From positions 3,268,769-3,321,612 of the forward strand of contig NZ_LR733215.1 in assembly GCF_902506435.1 (NCBI RefSeq): 52,844 bases of DNA, in the 5' to 3' direction. The notes below the pieces were generated by a model, which saw only the letters and a program-made list of their open reading frames with translations, ran no database searches and was not told where the DNA came from. The translations under genes were made by a program, and so were the position numbers. Positions 1 through 8,011 of the stretch are shown here, in pieces (the stretch's first letter is position 1; each line of letters starts with the position of its first letter). Source of the stretch: Nocardioides sp. AX2bis. GTDB taxonomy: Bacteria; Actinomycetota; Actinomycetes; Propionibacteriales; Nocardioidaceae.

Positions 1-2
1 CC

Positions 3-77
3 CCCGCGGCCGTGGGGCGCCTGCTCCGGCGCGCCTGGGCCGGCGAGCAGCCGCTGACCGAGAGGAACGACGCATGA
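3..77 (+). CDS. 3' end of an upstream gene (partial), possibly maleylacetate reductase
   Basis: The frame that is open from the left edge ends at a TGA at 75-77. This TGA overlaps the ATG of the dioxygenase by the ATGA arrangement that recurs across this window. The visible C-terminus is about 24 residues, with a Leu/Arg-rich helix and a WAGEQP-like stretch near the end. A C-terminal helix of this kind is compatible with iron-containing maleylacetate reductases, which commonly accompany hydroxyquinol dioxygenases, but the piece is too short to prove family. The overlap suggests translational coupling with the next two genes. The identity is an inference from context. Confidence 0.4.
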   Translation, partial: PAAVGRLLRRAWAGEQPLTERNDA

Positions 78-1003
78 GCGACGCCCCGACCCCCGACCCG
101 ACCCCTGACCAGGACGCCCGCGAGCAGCACGTCACCGACCAGGTGCTGGCCAGCTTCGCCGAGGCCGGTGACACCCGCTTCCGCGAGCTGATGGAGGCGC
201 TGGTCCGCCACGCCCACGCCCTGGTCCGCGAGGTCCGCCTCACCGAGCCCGAGTGGGAGCAGGCCATCGGCTTCCTCAAGCGGGCCGGCGACCTCACCGA
301 CGACAAGCGCCAGGAGTTCATCCTGCTCTCCGACGTGCTCGGGCTCTCGATGCTCACCGTCGCGGTCAACCAGCCGCCCGACCCCCGCGCCACCGAGGCC
401 ACCGTCTTCGGGCCGTTCTTCGTCGACGGCGCGCCCCACGTCGAGATCGGCGGCGACATCTCCGGCGGCGCGGCCGGCCAGCCGTGCTGGGTCTCCGGCA
501 CCGTGCGCGGCACCGACGGCGAGGTCGTCCCGGGCGCCCGGCTCGACGTGTGGGAGGCCGACGACGACGGCATGTACGACGTCCAGCACGCCGGCGACCT
601 CACCCAGGGCCGCGGCTGGCTGAGCACCGACGACGAGGGCCGGTACGGCTTCTGGGGCGTCACCCCGACGCCGTACCCGATCCCGCACGACGGCCCGGTC
701 GGCGACCTGCTCAGCGCGGGCGGGCGCGGCCCGATGCGCGCCGCCCACCTGCACTTCATGGTCAGCGCGCCGGGCTACCACCGGCTGGTGACCCACATCT
801 TCGTGCGCGGCGACACCTACCAGGACTCCGACGCGGTCTTCGGCGTCAAGCCGTCCCTCGTCGTCGACTTCGACGAGCAGCCGGCCGGCACGCCGCCGCC
901 CGACGACGACCCCGGCGCCCGGGTCGTCGAGGGCACCTGGACCCGCGCCCACTTCGACGTCCACCTCATCCCCGCCAACAACACCGCCCAGGAGCAGTCA
1001 TGA
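74..1003 (+). CDS. intradiol ring-cleavage dioxygenase, hydroxyquinol 1,2-dioxygenase type
   Basis: This 309-residue protein would open a catechol or hydroxyquinol ring between the two hydroxyl groups, using non-haem Fe(III) in the cytoplasm. The N-terminal 100 residues form the helical dimerisation domain typical of the catechol/hydroxyquinol branch. The beta-sandwich catalytic domain follows, starting near TVFGPFF. The four iron ligands are visible as Tyr168 (DGMYD), Tyr201 (PTPYPIP), His225 and His227 (AAHLHF). The next gene overlaps its stop by ATGA and encodes an aromatic hydroxylase, which favours hydroxyquinol made by hydroxylation of a resorcinol- or phenol-like compound. Substrate choice among catechol, chlorocatechol and hydroxyquinol is inferred from context; the dioxygenase call itself is firm. 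Confidence 0.9.
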   Translation: MSDAPTPDPTPDQDAREQHVTDQVLASFAEAGDTRFRELMEALVRHAHALVREVRLTEPEWEQAIGFLKRAGDLTDDKRQEFILLSDVLGLSMLTVAVNQPPDPRATEATVFGPFFVDGAPHVEIGGDISGGAAGQPCWVSGTVRGTDGEVVPGARLDVWEADDDGMYDVQHAGDLTQGRGWLSTDDEGRYGFWGVTPTPYPIPHDGPVGDLLSAGGRGPMRAAHLHFMVSAPGYHRLVTHIFVRGDTYQDSDAVFGVKPSLVVDFDEQPAGTPPPDDDPGARVVEGTWTRAHFDVHLIPANNTAQEQS

Positions 1004-2823
1004 CCGACGCCGGCCTCGAGCAGGAGACCACGCCCACCCACCCGGGCTCGATGACGCGCCTCGACGACGAGCACGAGGGCGACCTGCACACCGACGTCCT
1101 GGTGATCGGCAGCGGGCCGGCCGGCGCCTCGGCCGCGCTGTTCCTCGCGACGTACGGCGTCGACCACCTCGTGATCACCAAGTACCGGTGGACCGCGAAC
1201 ACCCCGCGCGCGCACATCACCAACCAGCGCACCGTCGAGATCATGCGCGACATGGGCATCGAGCAGGACGTCATCGACGAGGCGACGCCCCACGAGATGA
1301 TGGGCGACACCGTCTTCTGTTCCAGCCTCGCCGGCGACGAGATCGGCCGGATCCGCACCTGGGGCACCCACCCGGTCCGCGAGGCGGAGTACCGGATGGC
1401 CAGCCCCTCGATGAACTGCGACCTCCCGCAGACCCTCTTCGAGCCGATCCTGATCGGGCACGCGGCCTCGCGCGGCAGCCGGATCCGCTTCGACACCGAG
1501 TACGTCTCGCTGGTCCAGGACGACGCCGGCGTCACCGTCACCGTCCGGGACCGGCTCTCCGGCCACGAGTTCCGGATCCGCGCGCGCTACGTGATCGCCG
1601 CCGACGGCGGCCGCAGCCAGGTCGTCGCCGACCTCGGCCTGCCGATGGCCGGGCAGATGGACCTCGCCGGCAGCATGAACATCGTCTTCCACGCCGACCT
1701 CACCGAGCTGGTCGGCCACCGCCCCAGCGTCCTGTACTGGGTGCTCCAGCCCGGCGCGACCATCGGCGGCATCGGCCTCGGCCTGATCCGGATGGTCCGC
1801 CCGTGGGACGAGTGGCTGATCACCTGGGGCTACGACATCAACCAGCCCCCGCCCGACCTCGACGACGCGATGGCCACCGAGATCGTGCACAACCTGATCG
1901 GCGACGACACCGTGCCGGTCACGATCCGCTCGCTGTCGCTGTGGGGCAACAACAAGATGTACGCCGAGCGCTACCGCGAGGGGCGCGTCTTCGGCGTCGG
2001 CGACGCCGTCCACCGGCACCCGCCGAGCAACGGGCTCGGCTCGAACACCTCGATCCAGGACTCCTACAACCTGGCCTGGAAGCTCTCGTACGTCCTGCGC
2101 GGCCTGGCCGGCGAGGGCCTGCTCGACAGCTTCGACGAGGAGCGGGCCCCGGTCGGGAAGCAGATCGTGCTGCGGGCCAACAAGAGCATCGAGGAGTTCG
2201 GCGCCATCCTCGAGGCGCTCGGCCTGGAGGACTCCGGGCAGTCGATCGAGGAGATGCAGCGCGGCATCGACGCGCTGGCCGACGGCACCGAGGAGGGCGT
2301 GGGCCGCCGCGAGTCGCTGCGCAAGGCCCTCGAGCTCAAGGACTACGAGTTCAACGCGCTGGGGGTCGAGCTCGGCCAGCGGTACGCCTCGCGGGCCGTG
2401 GTCGGCGACGGCACGCCCGAGCCGGCGTACGACCGGGACCCCGAGCTGCACCACCACCCCACGACCTGGCCGGGGGCGCGCCTGCCGCACTGCTGGCTCG
2501 GCGACGGCGGCCGGCGCGTGAGCACGCACGACCTCGCCGGCAAGGGCGTCTTCACGGTGCTGACCGGCGTCACCGGCGCCCCCTGGGTGAAGGCCGCGCG
2601 CGAGGCCGCCGCCGAGCTCGGGATCGAGGTGCGCGGCTTCGTCATCGGACCGAAGGCCGACTACAGCGACCTCTACGACGACTGGGCCCGGCTGCGTGAG
2701 GTCGCCGAGGACGGCTGCGTGCTGGTCCGCCCGGACGCCCACGTGGCCTGGCGCTCGGCCGGCCTCGTCGACGACCCCGCCGGCGCGCTCACCGACACGC
2801 TGCGCGCCGTCCTGGCGCGCTGA
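1000..2823 (+). CDS. FAD-dependent aromatic-ring monooxygenase, TfdB/phenol hydroxylase-like
   Basis: This 607-residue class A flavoprotein hydroxylase probably adds a hydroxyl to a phenolic ring with NAD(P)H and O2, supplying the dioxygenase encoded just upstream. Motifs run in the expected order. The dinucleotide-binding GSGPAG is at residues 37-42, the ADGGRS (DG) motif near residue 205, and the FAD ribityl-binding GDAVHRHPPSNGLG motif near residue 333. A thioredoxin-like C-terminal domain follows, as in TfdB and phenol 2-monooxygenase. The ATG at 1000 overlaps the dioxygenase stop (ATGA), which decides the start although the frame is open far upstream. Length matches 2,4-dichlorophenol 6-monooxygenases (about 590). 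The exact substrate is unknown. Confidence 0.9.
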   Translation: MTDAGLEQETTPTHPGSMTRLDDEHEGDLHTDVLVIGSGPAGASAALFLATYGVDHLVITKYRWTANTPRAHITNQRTVEIMRDMGIEQDVIDEATPHEMMGDTVFCSSLAGDEIGRIRTWGTHPVREAEYRMASPSMNCDLPQTLFEPILIGHAASRGSRIRFDTEYVSLVQDDAGVTVTVRDRLSGHEFRIRARYVIAADGGRSQVVADLGLPMAGQMDLAGSMNIVFHADLTELVGHRPSVLYWVLQPGATIGGIGLGLIRMVRPWDEWLITWGYDINQPPPDLDDAMATEIVHNLIGDDTVPVTIRSLSLWGNNKMYAERYREGRVFGVGDAVHRHPPSNGLGSNTSIQDSYNLAWKLSYVLRGLAGEGLLDSFDEERAPVGKQIVLRANKSIEEFGAILEALGLEDSGQSIEEMQRGIDALADGTEEGVGRRESLRKALELKDYEFNALGVELGQRYASRAVVGDGTPEPAYDRDPELHHHPTTWPGARLPHCWLGDGGRRVSTHDLAGKGVFTVLTGVTGAPWVKAAREAAAELGIEVRGFVIGPKADYSDLYDDWARLREVAEDGCVLVRPDAHVAWRSAGLVDDPAGALTDTLRAVLAR

Positions 2824-2937
2824 GTCACGCCCGTCCCACCCCCGCGGTGGGAATGGCTCGCAGCGTCAGCCGTTGGGACTAGACAGCCGCCGCCGGCACG
2901 GCAGCGGCCGATCACAGTCCCACCGCAAGGAGTCCCC

Positions 2938-3588
2938 ATGTCGAAGGTCATCATCGTCGGAGCGCACGGCAAGGTCGCCCGTCTCGCCGCCCCCCGCCTC
3001 GTCGCCGCAGGTCACGAGGTCACCGGCGTGATCCGCAAGGAGGAGCAGGCCGACGCGATCCGCGAGACCGGCGCCGAGCCGCTGGTCGCCGACGTCGAGT
3101 CCGCCTCGACCGACGAGATCACCCGCGTGGTCACCGGCCACGACGTCGTCGTCTGGTCCGCCGGCGCCGGTGGCGGCAGCCCGGAGCGCACCTGGGCGCT
3201 CGACCGTGACGCCGCGATCCGCACCATCGACGCGGCCGTCGCCGCCGGTGTCCCGCGCTTCGTGATGGTGTCCTACTTCGGCGCCGGGCCCGACCACGGC
3301 GTCGACCCGGAGAAGGACTTCTTCGCCTACGCCGAGTCCAAGACCCAGGCCGACGCGCACCTGTCCGCCTCGGACCTGGCCTGGACGATCCTGCGCCCCT
3401 CGGGTCTCACCGAGGAGGCCGGCACCGGCGGCATCGAGACCGGCCCCGGTGTCACCGGCGGCCAGGTGGCCCGCGCGACCGTGGCCGACGTGATCGCCGC
3501 GGCCGTCGACGCCCCCGACGCCGCCAAGGGTCTCACGCTGGAGTTCAACGACGGCGAGCAGCAGGTCGCCGACGTCCTCGCCTCCTGA
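2938..3588 (+). CDS. NAD(P)H-binding atypical SDR (NmrA/YwnB-like) protein
   Basis: This 216-residue Rossmann-fold protein begins with a beta-strand and glycine motif, VIIVGAHGKVAR, the GxxGxxA form of atypical short-chain dehydrogenases. Later it carries a YFGAG/FAYAESKTQAD segment in the place of the SDR Tyr-x-x-x-Lys region. An ILRPSGLTEE strand is typical of NmrA-like proteins. Such proteins bind NAD(P) and act as reductases or redox sensors; the substrate cannot be read from the sequence. An AAGGAG ribosome site lies 7 bases before the ATG. The 114-base gap after the hydroxylase contains a CCCACC/GGTGGG hairpin, so it is probably transcribed separately. Confidence 0.88.
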   Translation: MSKVIIVGAHGKVARLAAPRLVAAGHEVTGVIRKEEQADAIRETGAEPLVADVESASTDEITRVVTGHDVVVWSAGAGGGSPERTWALDRDAAIRTIDAAVAAGVPRFVMVSYFGAGPDHGVDPEKDFFAYAESKTQADAHLSASDLAWTILRPSGLTEEAGTGGIETGPGVTGGQVARATVADVIAAAVDAPDAAKGLTLEFNDGEQQVADVLAS

Positions 3589-3645
3589 GGACCGCGCCGC
3601 CCGGGCGATAGGTTCGGGCGGTGCAGACCGACGCCGTGGCCCCTC

Positions 3646-4479
3646 GTGGCTGACCCCGACGAGGGCGTCACCGACGACGCACTGATCCGCACCGGCGTCT
3701 CCCGCGACCGCGTCCCGGCGGCGTTCGAGCCCCTCCTGGCCGACGCCGTCGGGCTGGTCGGCACCGTCCCCGGCGCGTCCCTGCTGCTGTACGGCTCGGT
3801 CGCCACCGGGACGACGGATCCCGCCCGCTCCGACCTCGACCTGCTCTCGATCGGGTTGTCCGCCGAGCGGGCCGAGGTGCTCGGGCAGCGGCTGGGCGCC
3901 CGGTACGCCGACCGCTGCCGCAGCGTCGACGTCGTCCCGGTCGAGGCTGGCACGTTCGCCGGCGAGGGCGACGAGGCGTACGGGTGGCGGGTGCTGCTGC
4001 GGCACTACTGCCTCCCCCTGGTCGGCCCCACTCCGGACGAGGTCGTCCCCGACCTCGCGCCGGGGTACGCCGCCGACGCCCGCGCGGCCCGCGGCTTCAA
4101 CGGCGACCTCGCCCAGCACCTCGACCGGTGGCGTACGGAGGTCGACGACCCGACCACGTCGACCGGCCTGCTCGCGGTGAAGGTCGCCCGCAAGACGCTG
4201 CTGGCGCTGACCGGGCTGGTCAGCGTGCACGACGGCACCTGGACGACCGACCGCGCGAAGGCGGCCGGTCGGTGGTCCGGGGTGGAGCCGGCGTACGCCG
4301 CCGAGCTGGCCCGCCTGCTCGGCTGGAGCGCCAGCGCCCGCCGCCCCACCGGCCGCCGCCCCGAGCAGCGCGACCTGGTGCGCGCGCTCGGTGACGACGG
4401 CGTGGTGGGGATGGTGGCGTCGCGGTTCGGGGTACTGGTGGGGATGTGGGACGAGGCCGCCCCTCAGAGCGCGGAGTAG
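3646..4479 (+). CDS. nucleotidyltransferase-domain protein
   Basis: This 277-residue protein has a Pol-beta-type nucleotidyltransferase core in the N-terminal third. It shows a GSVATG turn at about residues 47-52, a paired acidic motif DLDLL about 12 residues later, and a third carboxylate in SVDVVPV. The C-terminal two thirds are helical, like the substrate domain of aminoglycoside adenylyltransferase-like and MNT/HEPN-linked proteins. It could nucleotidylate a small molecule, RNA or protein. The GTG at 3646 is the only reasonable start because the other nearby GTG (3621) runs into a stop. Its 3' end overlaps the 3' end of the convergent serine hydrolase by 16 bases. Confidence 0.8.
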   Translation: MADPDEGVTDDALIRTGVSRDRVPAAFEPLLADAVGLVGTVPGASLLLYGSVATGTTDPARSDLDLLSIGLSAERAEVLGQRLGARYADRCRSVDVVPVEAGTFAGEGDEAYGWRVLLRHYCLPLVGPTPDEVVPDLAPGYAADARAARGFNGDLAQHLDRWRTEVDDPTTSTGLLAVKVARKTLLALTGLVSVHDGTWTTDRAKAAGRWSGVEPAYAAELARLLGWSASARRPTGRRPEQRDLVRALGDDGVVGMVASRFGVLVGMWDEAAPQSAE

Positions 4480-5636
4480 AGCGCCTCCTCGAAGTCGCCG
4501 TACACCTTCCAGGCCTCCTCGGTGATGAACGGCAGCGAGTTGGTGTAGATCGACGCGCAGATGCCGGTGGTGCGGTCGACGAAGAAGTGCGTGTTGAAGA
4601 GCCCCGCCCACGAACCCGTCCCCGCACGGCGGCGCCCGGGGATGTCGTCGTTGTTAATCATCAGGCCGTATCCCCAGGTCCACCCGGGTCCGGCGCGGAG
4701 CGAGTCCGTGGTCCCCGAGTCGGCGGTGAGGATCTCCTCGGGGAAGGTCAACCCGCGCAGCTGGTCGGAGAACGCCTCGTCGACGGTGGCCTGCTGCAGG
4801 ATGCGGGCGCCGTCGAGCTCGCCGCCGCGAAGCAGCGCCCGCTCGAAGCGAATGTAGTCGCGCGGGGTGGAGAAGAGGCCGTGGCCGCCGGCCCACCAGT
4901 CGGGGGTGTCGTTCAGGACGTTGCCGATCGAGCTCCAGGCGCCGTCCTCGCCGCGCACGTGCACCCCGACGACGTTGGCCTTGCGTCCGTCGTCGAGGGC
5001 GAACATCGTGTCGTCCATCCCGAGCGGGCCTGTGACGTGCTCCTTGACCACCACGTCGAGCGTGGTCCCGGCCACCGACTCGACGACCTTGCCGAGCCAG
5101 TCGGTGTTGATGCCGTAGTTGAAGCGCTCGCCGGGGTGGGCGACCATCGGCGCCCTCAGGGCGGCGGCGTCACCGGGGACGACGTTGGGCAGCCCGGTCG
5201 CGGTCTCGTAGCGGGCGAGCTCCTCGTTCCAGAACCAGTAGCCCAGGCCGCTGGTGTGGGTGACGAGGTGGTGCACGGTCGCCTTGCTGCGCGGCTCGAC
5301 CAGGCGCGGTTCGTCGCCGTCCCAGCCCTCGAGGACCTTGATGTCGGCGAACTCCGGGCAGTACTCCTCGACGGGTGCGTCGAAGTCGAGCTCACCGCGC
5401 TCGCGCTGCTGCAGCGCCGCGGTGGTGCACACCATCTTGGTCATCGACATGATCCGGAACTGGGTGCTGGTGGTGACGTCCTCCTCCGCCTCCCCGACGA
5501 CGCGTGACCCGACGCCGCCCTCGTAGAAGACGCCGTCGGCGTCCGCGGCGATCGCCGCGACGTGGGGTACGGCGCCGTCGTCCACGGCCGACTGCAGCAC
5601 GCGGTCGATCCCGCTCCCGTCGATGGTCCTGCTCAT
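4464..5636 (-). CDS. serine hydrolase of the beta-lactamase/penicillin-binding (EstB-like) family
   Basis: This 390-residue class C beta-lactamase-fold enzyme has the nucleophile motif SMTK (Ser64-x-x-Lys67) and a YGIN motif corresponding to Tyr-x-Asn. A WWAGGHGLFST segment lies in the later region. No signal peptide is visible, which argues for a cytoplasmic esterase or lipase-like hydrolase rather than a secreted beta-lactamase. The frame is open 17 codons further upstream, but the ATG at 5636 is preceded by GGGAGG at the right distance, so this start is preferred. Transcription is convergent with the nucleotidyltransferase gene. The substrate is not predictable; carboxylic ester hydrolysis is the commonest activity for this family. 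Confidence 0.92.
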   Translation of the reverse strand: MSRTIDGSGIDRVLQSAVDDGAVPHVAAIAADADGVFYEGGVGSRVVGEAEEDVTTSTQFRIMSMTKMVCTTAALQQRERGELDFDAPVEEYCPEFADIKVLEGWDGDEPRLVEPRSKATVHHLVTHTSGLGYWFWNEELARYETATGLPNVVPGDAAALRAPMVAHPGERFNYGINTDWLGKVVESVAGTTLDVVVKEHVTGPLGMDDTMFALDDGRKANVVGVHVRGEDGAWSSIGNVLNDTPDWWAGGHGLFSTPRDYIRFERALLRGGELDGARILQQATVDEAFSDQLRGLTFPEEILTADSGTTDSLRAGPGWTWGYGLMINNDDIPGRRRAGTGSWAGLFNTHFFVDRTTGICASIYTNSLPFITEEAWKVYGDFEEALYSAL

Positions 5637-6290
5637 GGTGGGTGCCTCCCGGTCCGTGGCCCGGCCGTTCCGGACCCGTCCGGCCACCGTGGCACCGACC
5701 GCATTCGAGTGGCACCCGTCACATGGGCAGTCTTTCGGCCGGGCTTGGGGGTCGGGGCCCGGTGGGCGAGGAACGAGCGCAGCGAGCGTCTCGAGACCTC
5801 AGGCCCGGATGACGGCTATCCGGCGCGCCTCCCCTCCCACACCTGCCACCGCAGCCGCTTCTCCTTACCCCGCCTGACATTTGCCCCACCCAGGTCGGCC
5901 CTGGTCGACACCACCAACGGTTGGTCGAGCAAGTTCACCGACCTACGCCGCAGCGGTGGTGTCGACTTGTCGACCTATCTCCACTAACCCGACTCGAACT
6001 TCCCGACATCCTCCGCCGCGGCACCCATTCGTGGACTCGCCTGCGCAATGCCAGGCTCAAAAACTCGACCGACGAGGACCACGAGGACCACGAGGACCGG
6101 CTGTGAGGGCGGGCATGAGCCCTCGCCGACGTCGGACAGTCCGCCCAGATTGACGCACGCATCCAGCGATGCCGCGGGCGGGCCATTATCGTCTAAGGAG
6201 GTCGACGGAGGCGTCTCGATACAGTAAGCGGAGAAGGCTGATCACCCCACATTGGGGCTCCCAAATGTTCACTCGAATGGACGCGACTGC
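5637..6290. other. 654-base non-coding stretch at the left edge of the accessory segment
   Basis: No convincing gene is seen. The stretch holds the 38-bp repeat variant at 5761-5798. It also holds a 12-bp inverted repeat (GTCGACACCACC at 5904-5915, complement at 5955-5966) and a short run of the 9-mer GAGGACCAC near 6073-6102. Small open frames here lack ribosome sites and plausible composition. Base composition shifts from very GC-rich to more mixed near 6150, which I take as the left boundary of the acquired region. Confidence 0.5.
5761..5798 (-). repeat. 38-bp interspersed repeat, divergent copy (family A)
   Basis: This copy starts GGTGGGCGAGGAACGAGC and ends GTCTCGAGACC. It matches the family A element seen exactly at 16018-16055 and 23878-24009 with about four substitutions. 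It lies between the serine hydrolase promoter region and the accessory segment. Strand is given by analogy with the orientation in nrdJ and is arbitrary. Confidence 0.7.
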
Positions 6291-6866
6291 TCAGGAGCCC
6301 ACCTGTCGCGTCCAGTCCCTAACGTTCATTCCCACGCGCTCCGCGTCCTCGATCGACAACTGCCCACTGTGCATGATCACGTTCCGCGACCTGGCGATCG
6401 TTCCGAAAAGCGACGTCGCCCAGTCGATGCGCGGGACATGTGCCTCGAAGAGCGTCCAATTCTGCTGCATGATGTCGGGAAGATGCCCGAGCTCGGTGTA
6501 ATCGAGTAGGTCGTCGCCGCGATCGCCGTGCCACTTGGTCTTGACCTCGTCCTCGCGCCGACTTTCGGCAAATTTCTGGATCTTTGCGGACACGCCGTTC
6601 GTCCACCAGTCGTCACCGAACTCGTCGACGAGCACCCGCCGGACGAACTTTCGCGCCGTCTTTTCAAAGGCTGTGATGGCGACGTAGACGACTGCCATGT
6701 TCTGCGCAGCGGCGATGTCGCTCGGGTCCAGCAACTCAAGCGAAACCGCCGCCCGATACTCCTCAAGGCCCTCGGGGGCAGCGAATGGGCTTGCCGCCAA
6801 TCCCGTCGTCTCGATCGCTTGCTGCGTTAGATCGCCACGGAATACGAACGAGTAGACGTCAGTCAT
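6291..6866 (-). CDS. Swt1-type HEPN-domain protein (putative RNase effector)
   Basis: This 191-residue, mostly helical protein resembles the Swt1-type HEPN domain. It has a KWHGDRGDDLLDYTELGHL segment (residues 111-129) followed by NWTLF. The catalytic-type R-x4-H motif is RNVIMH at residues 161-166. HEPN domains of this type are metal-independent ribonucleases or RNA-binding domains, frequent in defence and toxin-antitoxin loci. Its ATG overlaps the stop of the DUF5343 gene (TAATG), so the two are translationally coupled in the order DUF5343 then HEPN. Composition is clearly less GC-rich than the flanking chromosome, supporting transfer. The RNase role is inferred from the fold and motif; a purely structural or ligand-binding HEPN is possible. 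Confidence 0.83.
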   Translation of the reverse strand: MTDVYSFVFRGDLTQQAIETTGLAASPFAAPEGLEEYRAAVSLELLDPSDIAAAQNMAVVYVAITAFEKTARKFVRRVLVDEFGDDWWTNGVSAKIQKFAESRREDEVKTKWHGDRGDDLLDYTELGHLPDIMQQNWTLFEAHVPRIDWATSLFGTIARSRNVIMHSGQLSIEDAERVGMNVRDWTRQVGS

Positions 6867-7495
6867 TAGATATCGAGGTGCTTGGCGAGGCTCGCGAACA
6901 GTGCGTCGTAGACGGCAGGGTCCCGAGTTGCTGGCAGGTGAAGGTTGATCTCATACACCAGTCGTGCCTTCGTGGACGTCGTGGCGTCCCTGCCCGATTC
7001 GATCCGCGGCGTGAGCGGAATATCATCCGCCTCGCCAGGCTCCTCCAGAGGGATGGCTGTCGGCGGAACGCTTTCGAAGTCCGCATTCTTTGCAAACGCC
7101 AAGAACGTGTTGGCCATCTTGCCTAGCACTGCGTCCGAGTAGGCGCCTTGCGAAATTGTCTTAAACTTGGCACGAACATCGGCGGCTGTCATCTCATGCG
7201 CGTTCTTGTTGATCTGGAACAGGTCGGCGTACGCATCGCGTAGGCCGTTTGCGAGGACTGCGCCTGACAGACTTGGATCCAAGAACTCGTGATAGGCCTG
7301 GGTTGGCTCGCCAGACTCACGTAGCAACCCGAGGGTCTTCAACATCTTTATGACTAGGCGGTCGGCTGCACTTGTATAACCAATCTGTTCCAGAAACTTG
7401 ATTGTGAACCGATCGGGGGCCTGCGCTGCACGAACTGAGTCCAGAATCGCGTCGAGGTTCTTGAAGGAGGTGAGGTAGGAAGACGGCAGTGCCAT
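6866..7495 (-). CDS. DUF5343 domain protein, partner of the HEPN gene
   Basis: This 209-residue protein begins MALPSSYLTSFKNLDAIL and continues with APDRFTIKFLEQIGYTSAADR. It then has QAYHEFLDPSLSG and DLFQINKNAHEMTA, the pattern I recognise as DUF5343. The N-terminal half looks like a winged-helix DNA-binding module with a vertebrate-type replacement of basic residues; the C-terminal 60 residues form a separate small domain rich in strands. The frame is open 33 codons upstream, but the ATG at 7495 has GGAAGAGAG before it and matches the family N-terminus. It is the first gene of a two-gene operon with the HEPN protein, so a sensor, antitoxin or repressor role is plausible but unproven. Confidence 0.83.
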   Translation of the reverse strand: MALPSSYLTSFKNLDAILDSVRAAQAPDRFTIKFLEQIGYTSAADRLVIKMLKTLGLLRESGEPTQAYHEFLDPSLSGAVLANGLRDAYADLFQINKNAHEMTAADVRAKFKTISQGAYSDAVLGKMANTFLAFAKNADFESVPPTAIPLEEPGEADDIPLTPRIESGRDATTSTKARLVYEINLHLPATRDPAVYDALFASLAKHLDI

Positions 7496-7696
7496 GGGGT
7501 GACTCTCTTCCGTTCCACCTTGAATAGTCAAGCATTGTTGTTTGTCCGCGACGGCCCAGCGCGCGAGCGTCCTGGGCCTCGGCGTGTCCGTCACGGATTC
7601 GGAGTCGGCAACCCGTCGATTCGGGCTCGGATGGCAACACCCGCCCGTGGCACGTCCAACGCCGTTCGTCCGTTAGGACCAGCAGGAGCGTGTCAT

Positions 7697-8005
7697 CTAG
7701 TCGCCGAGAGCGAGCGGGCCTGAGGGAGTCCCCGATTCGCCTGTGGAGCCTTCGGTCGACGCCGTTGGGTGCGGGAGTAGAACGTTACCGAGCCGCTCGA
7801 GGTCGCCCGGATTCATGTCGGCGACGTCGTCGATGGCCTCAACAAAGGTGTCGTCGGCGCCGCTCACGCTGCGGACTTCTCGGCTCCGGTCACTCCCGAG
7901 TGTCCCAGCCACCGCAACGGCTTTCTGCGACCCCGGCGTGATTACGCCGTAACCGGCGGGCAATACGTGCCATCCCACCCCCGGTCCCCGGGGACGTGGC
8001 AACAT
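7697..8005 (-). CDS. hypothetical protein, probably a 3' gene remnant
   Basis: The stretch from about 7960 down to the TAG at 7697 reads like real coding sequence. Third positions are G/C-rich and the composition is balanced (for example FVEAIDDVADMNPGDLERLG). The frame stays open to 8113, but 8012-8113 is antisense to the first codons of the protease gene, so the upstream part is probably not coding. The ATG at 8005 would start a 102-residue protein only 7 bases from the divergent protease start, with no ribosome site. I suspect the 3' part of a gene truncated when this segment was rearranged. No family was recognised. Confidence 0.35.
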   Translation of the reverse strand: MLPRPRGPGVGWHVLPAGYGVITPGSQKAVAVAGTLGSDRSREVRSVSGADDTFVEAIDDVADMNPGDLERLGNVLLPHPTASTEGSTGESGTPSGPLALGD

Positions 8006-8011
8006 TCGGCC

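Noticed and set aside
817..2742. Very long open frames on the strand opposite the dioxygenase and hydroxylase genes
   Set aside because: They are antisense shadows of GC-rich coding sequence, with low-complexity Val/Gly/Ala/Asp/Arg composition and no motifs.
5921..6106. Small plus-strand open frame in the left intergenic stretch
   Set aside because: No ribosome site, repetitive DEDHEDHED-type end caused by a 9-mer DNA repeat, and no recognisable family.
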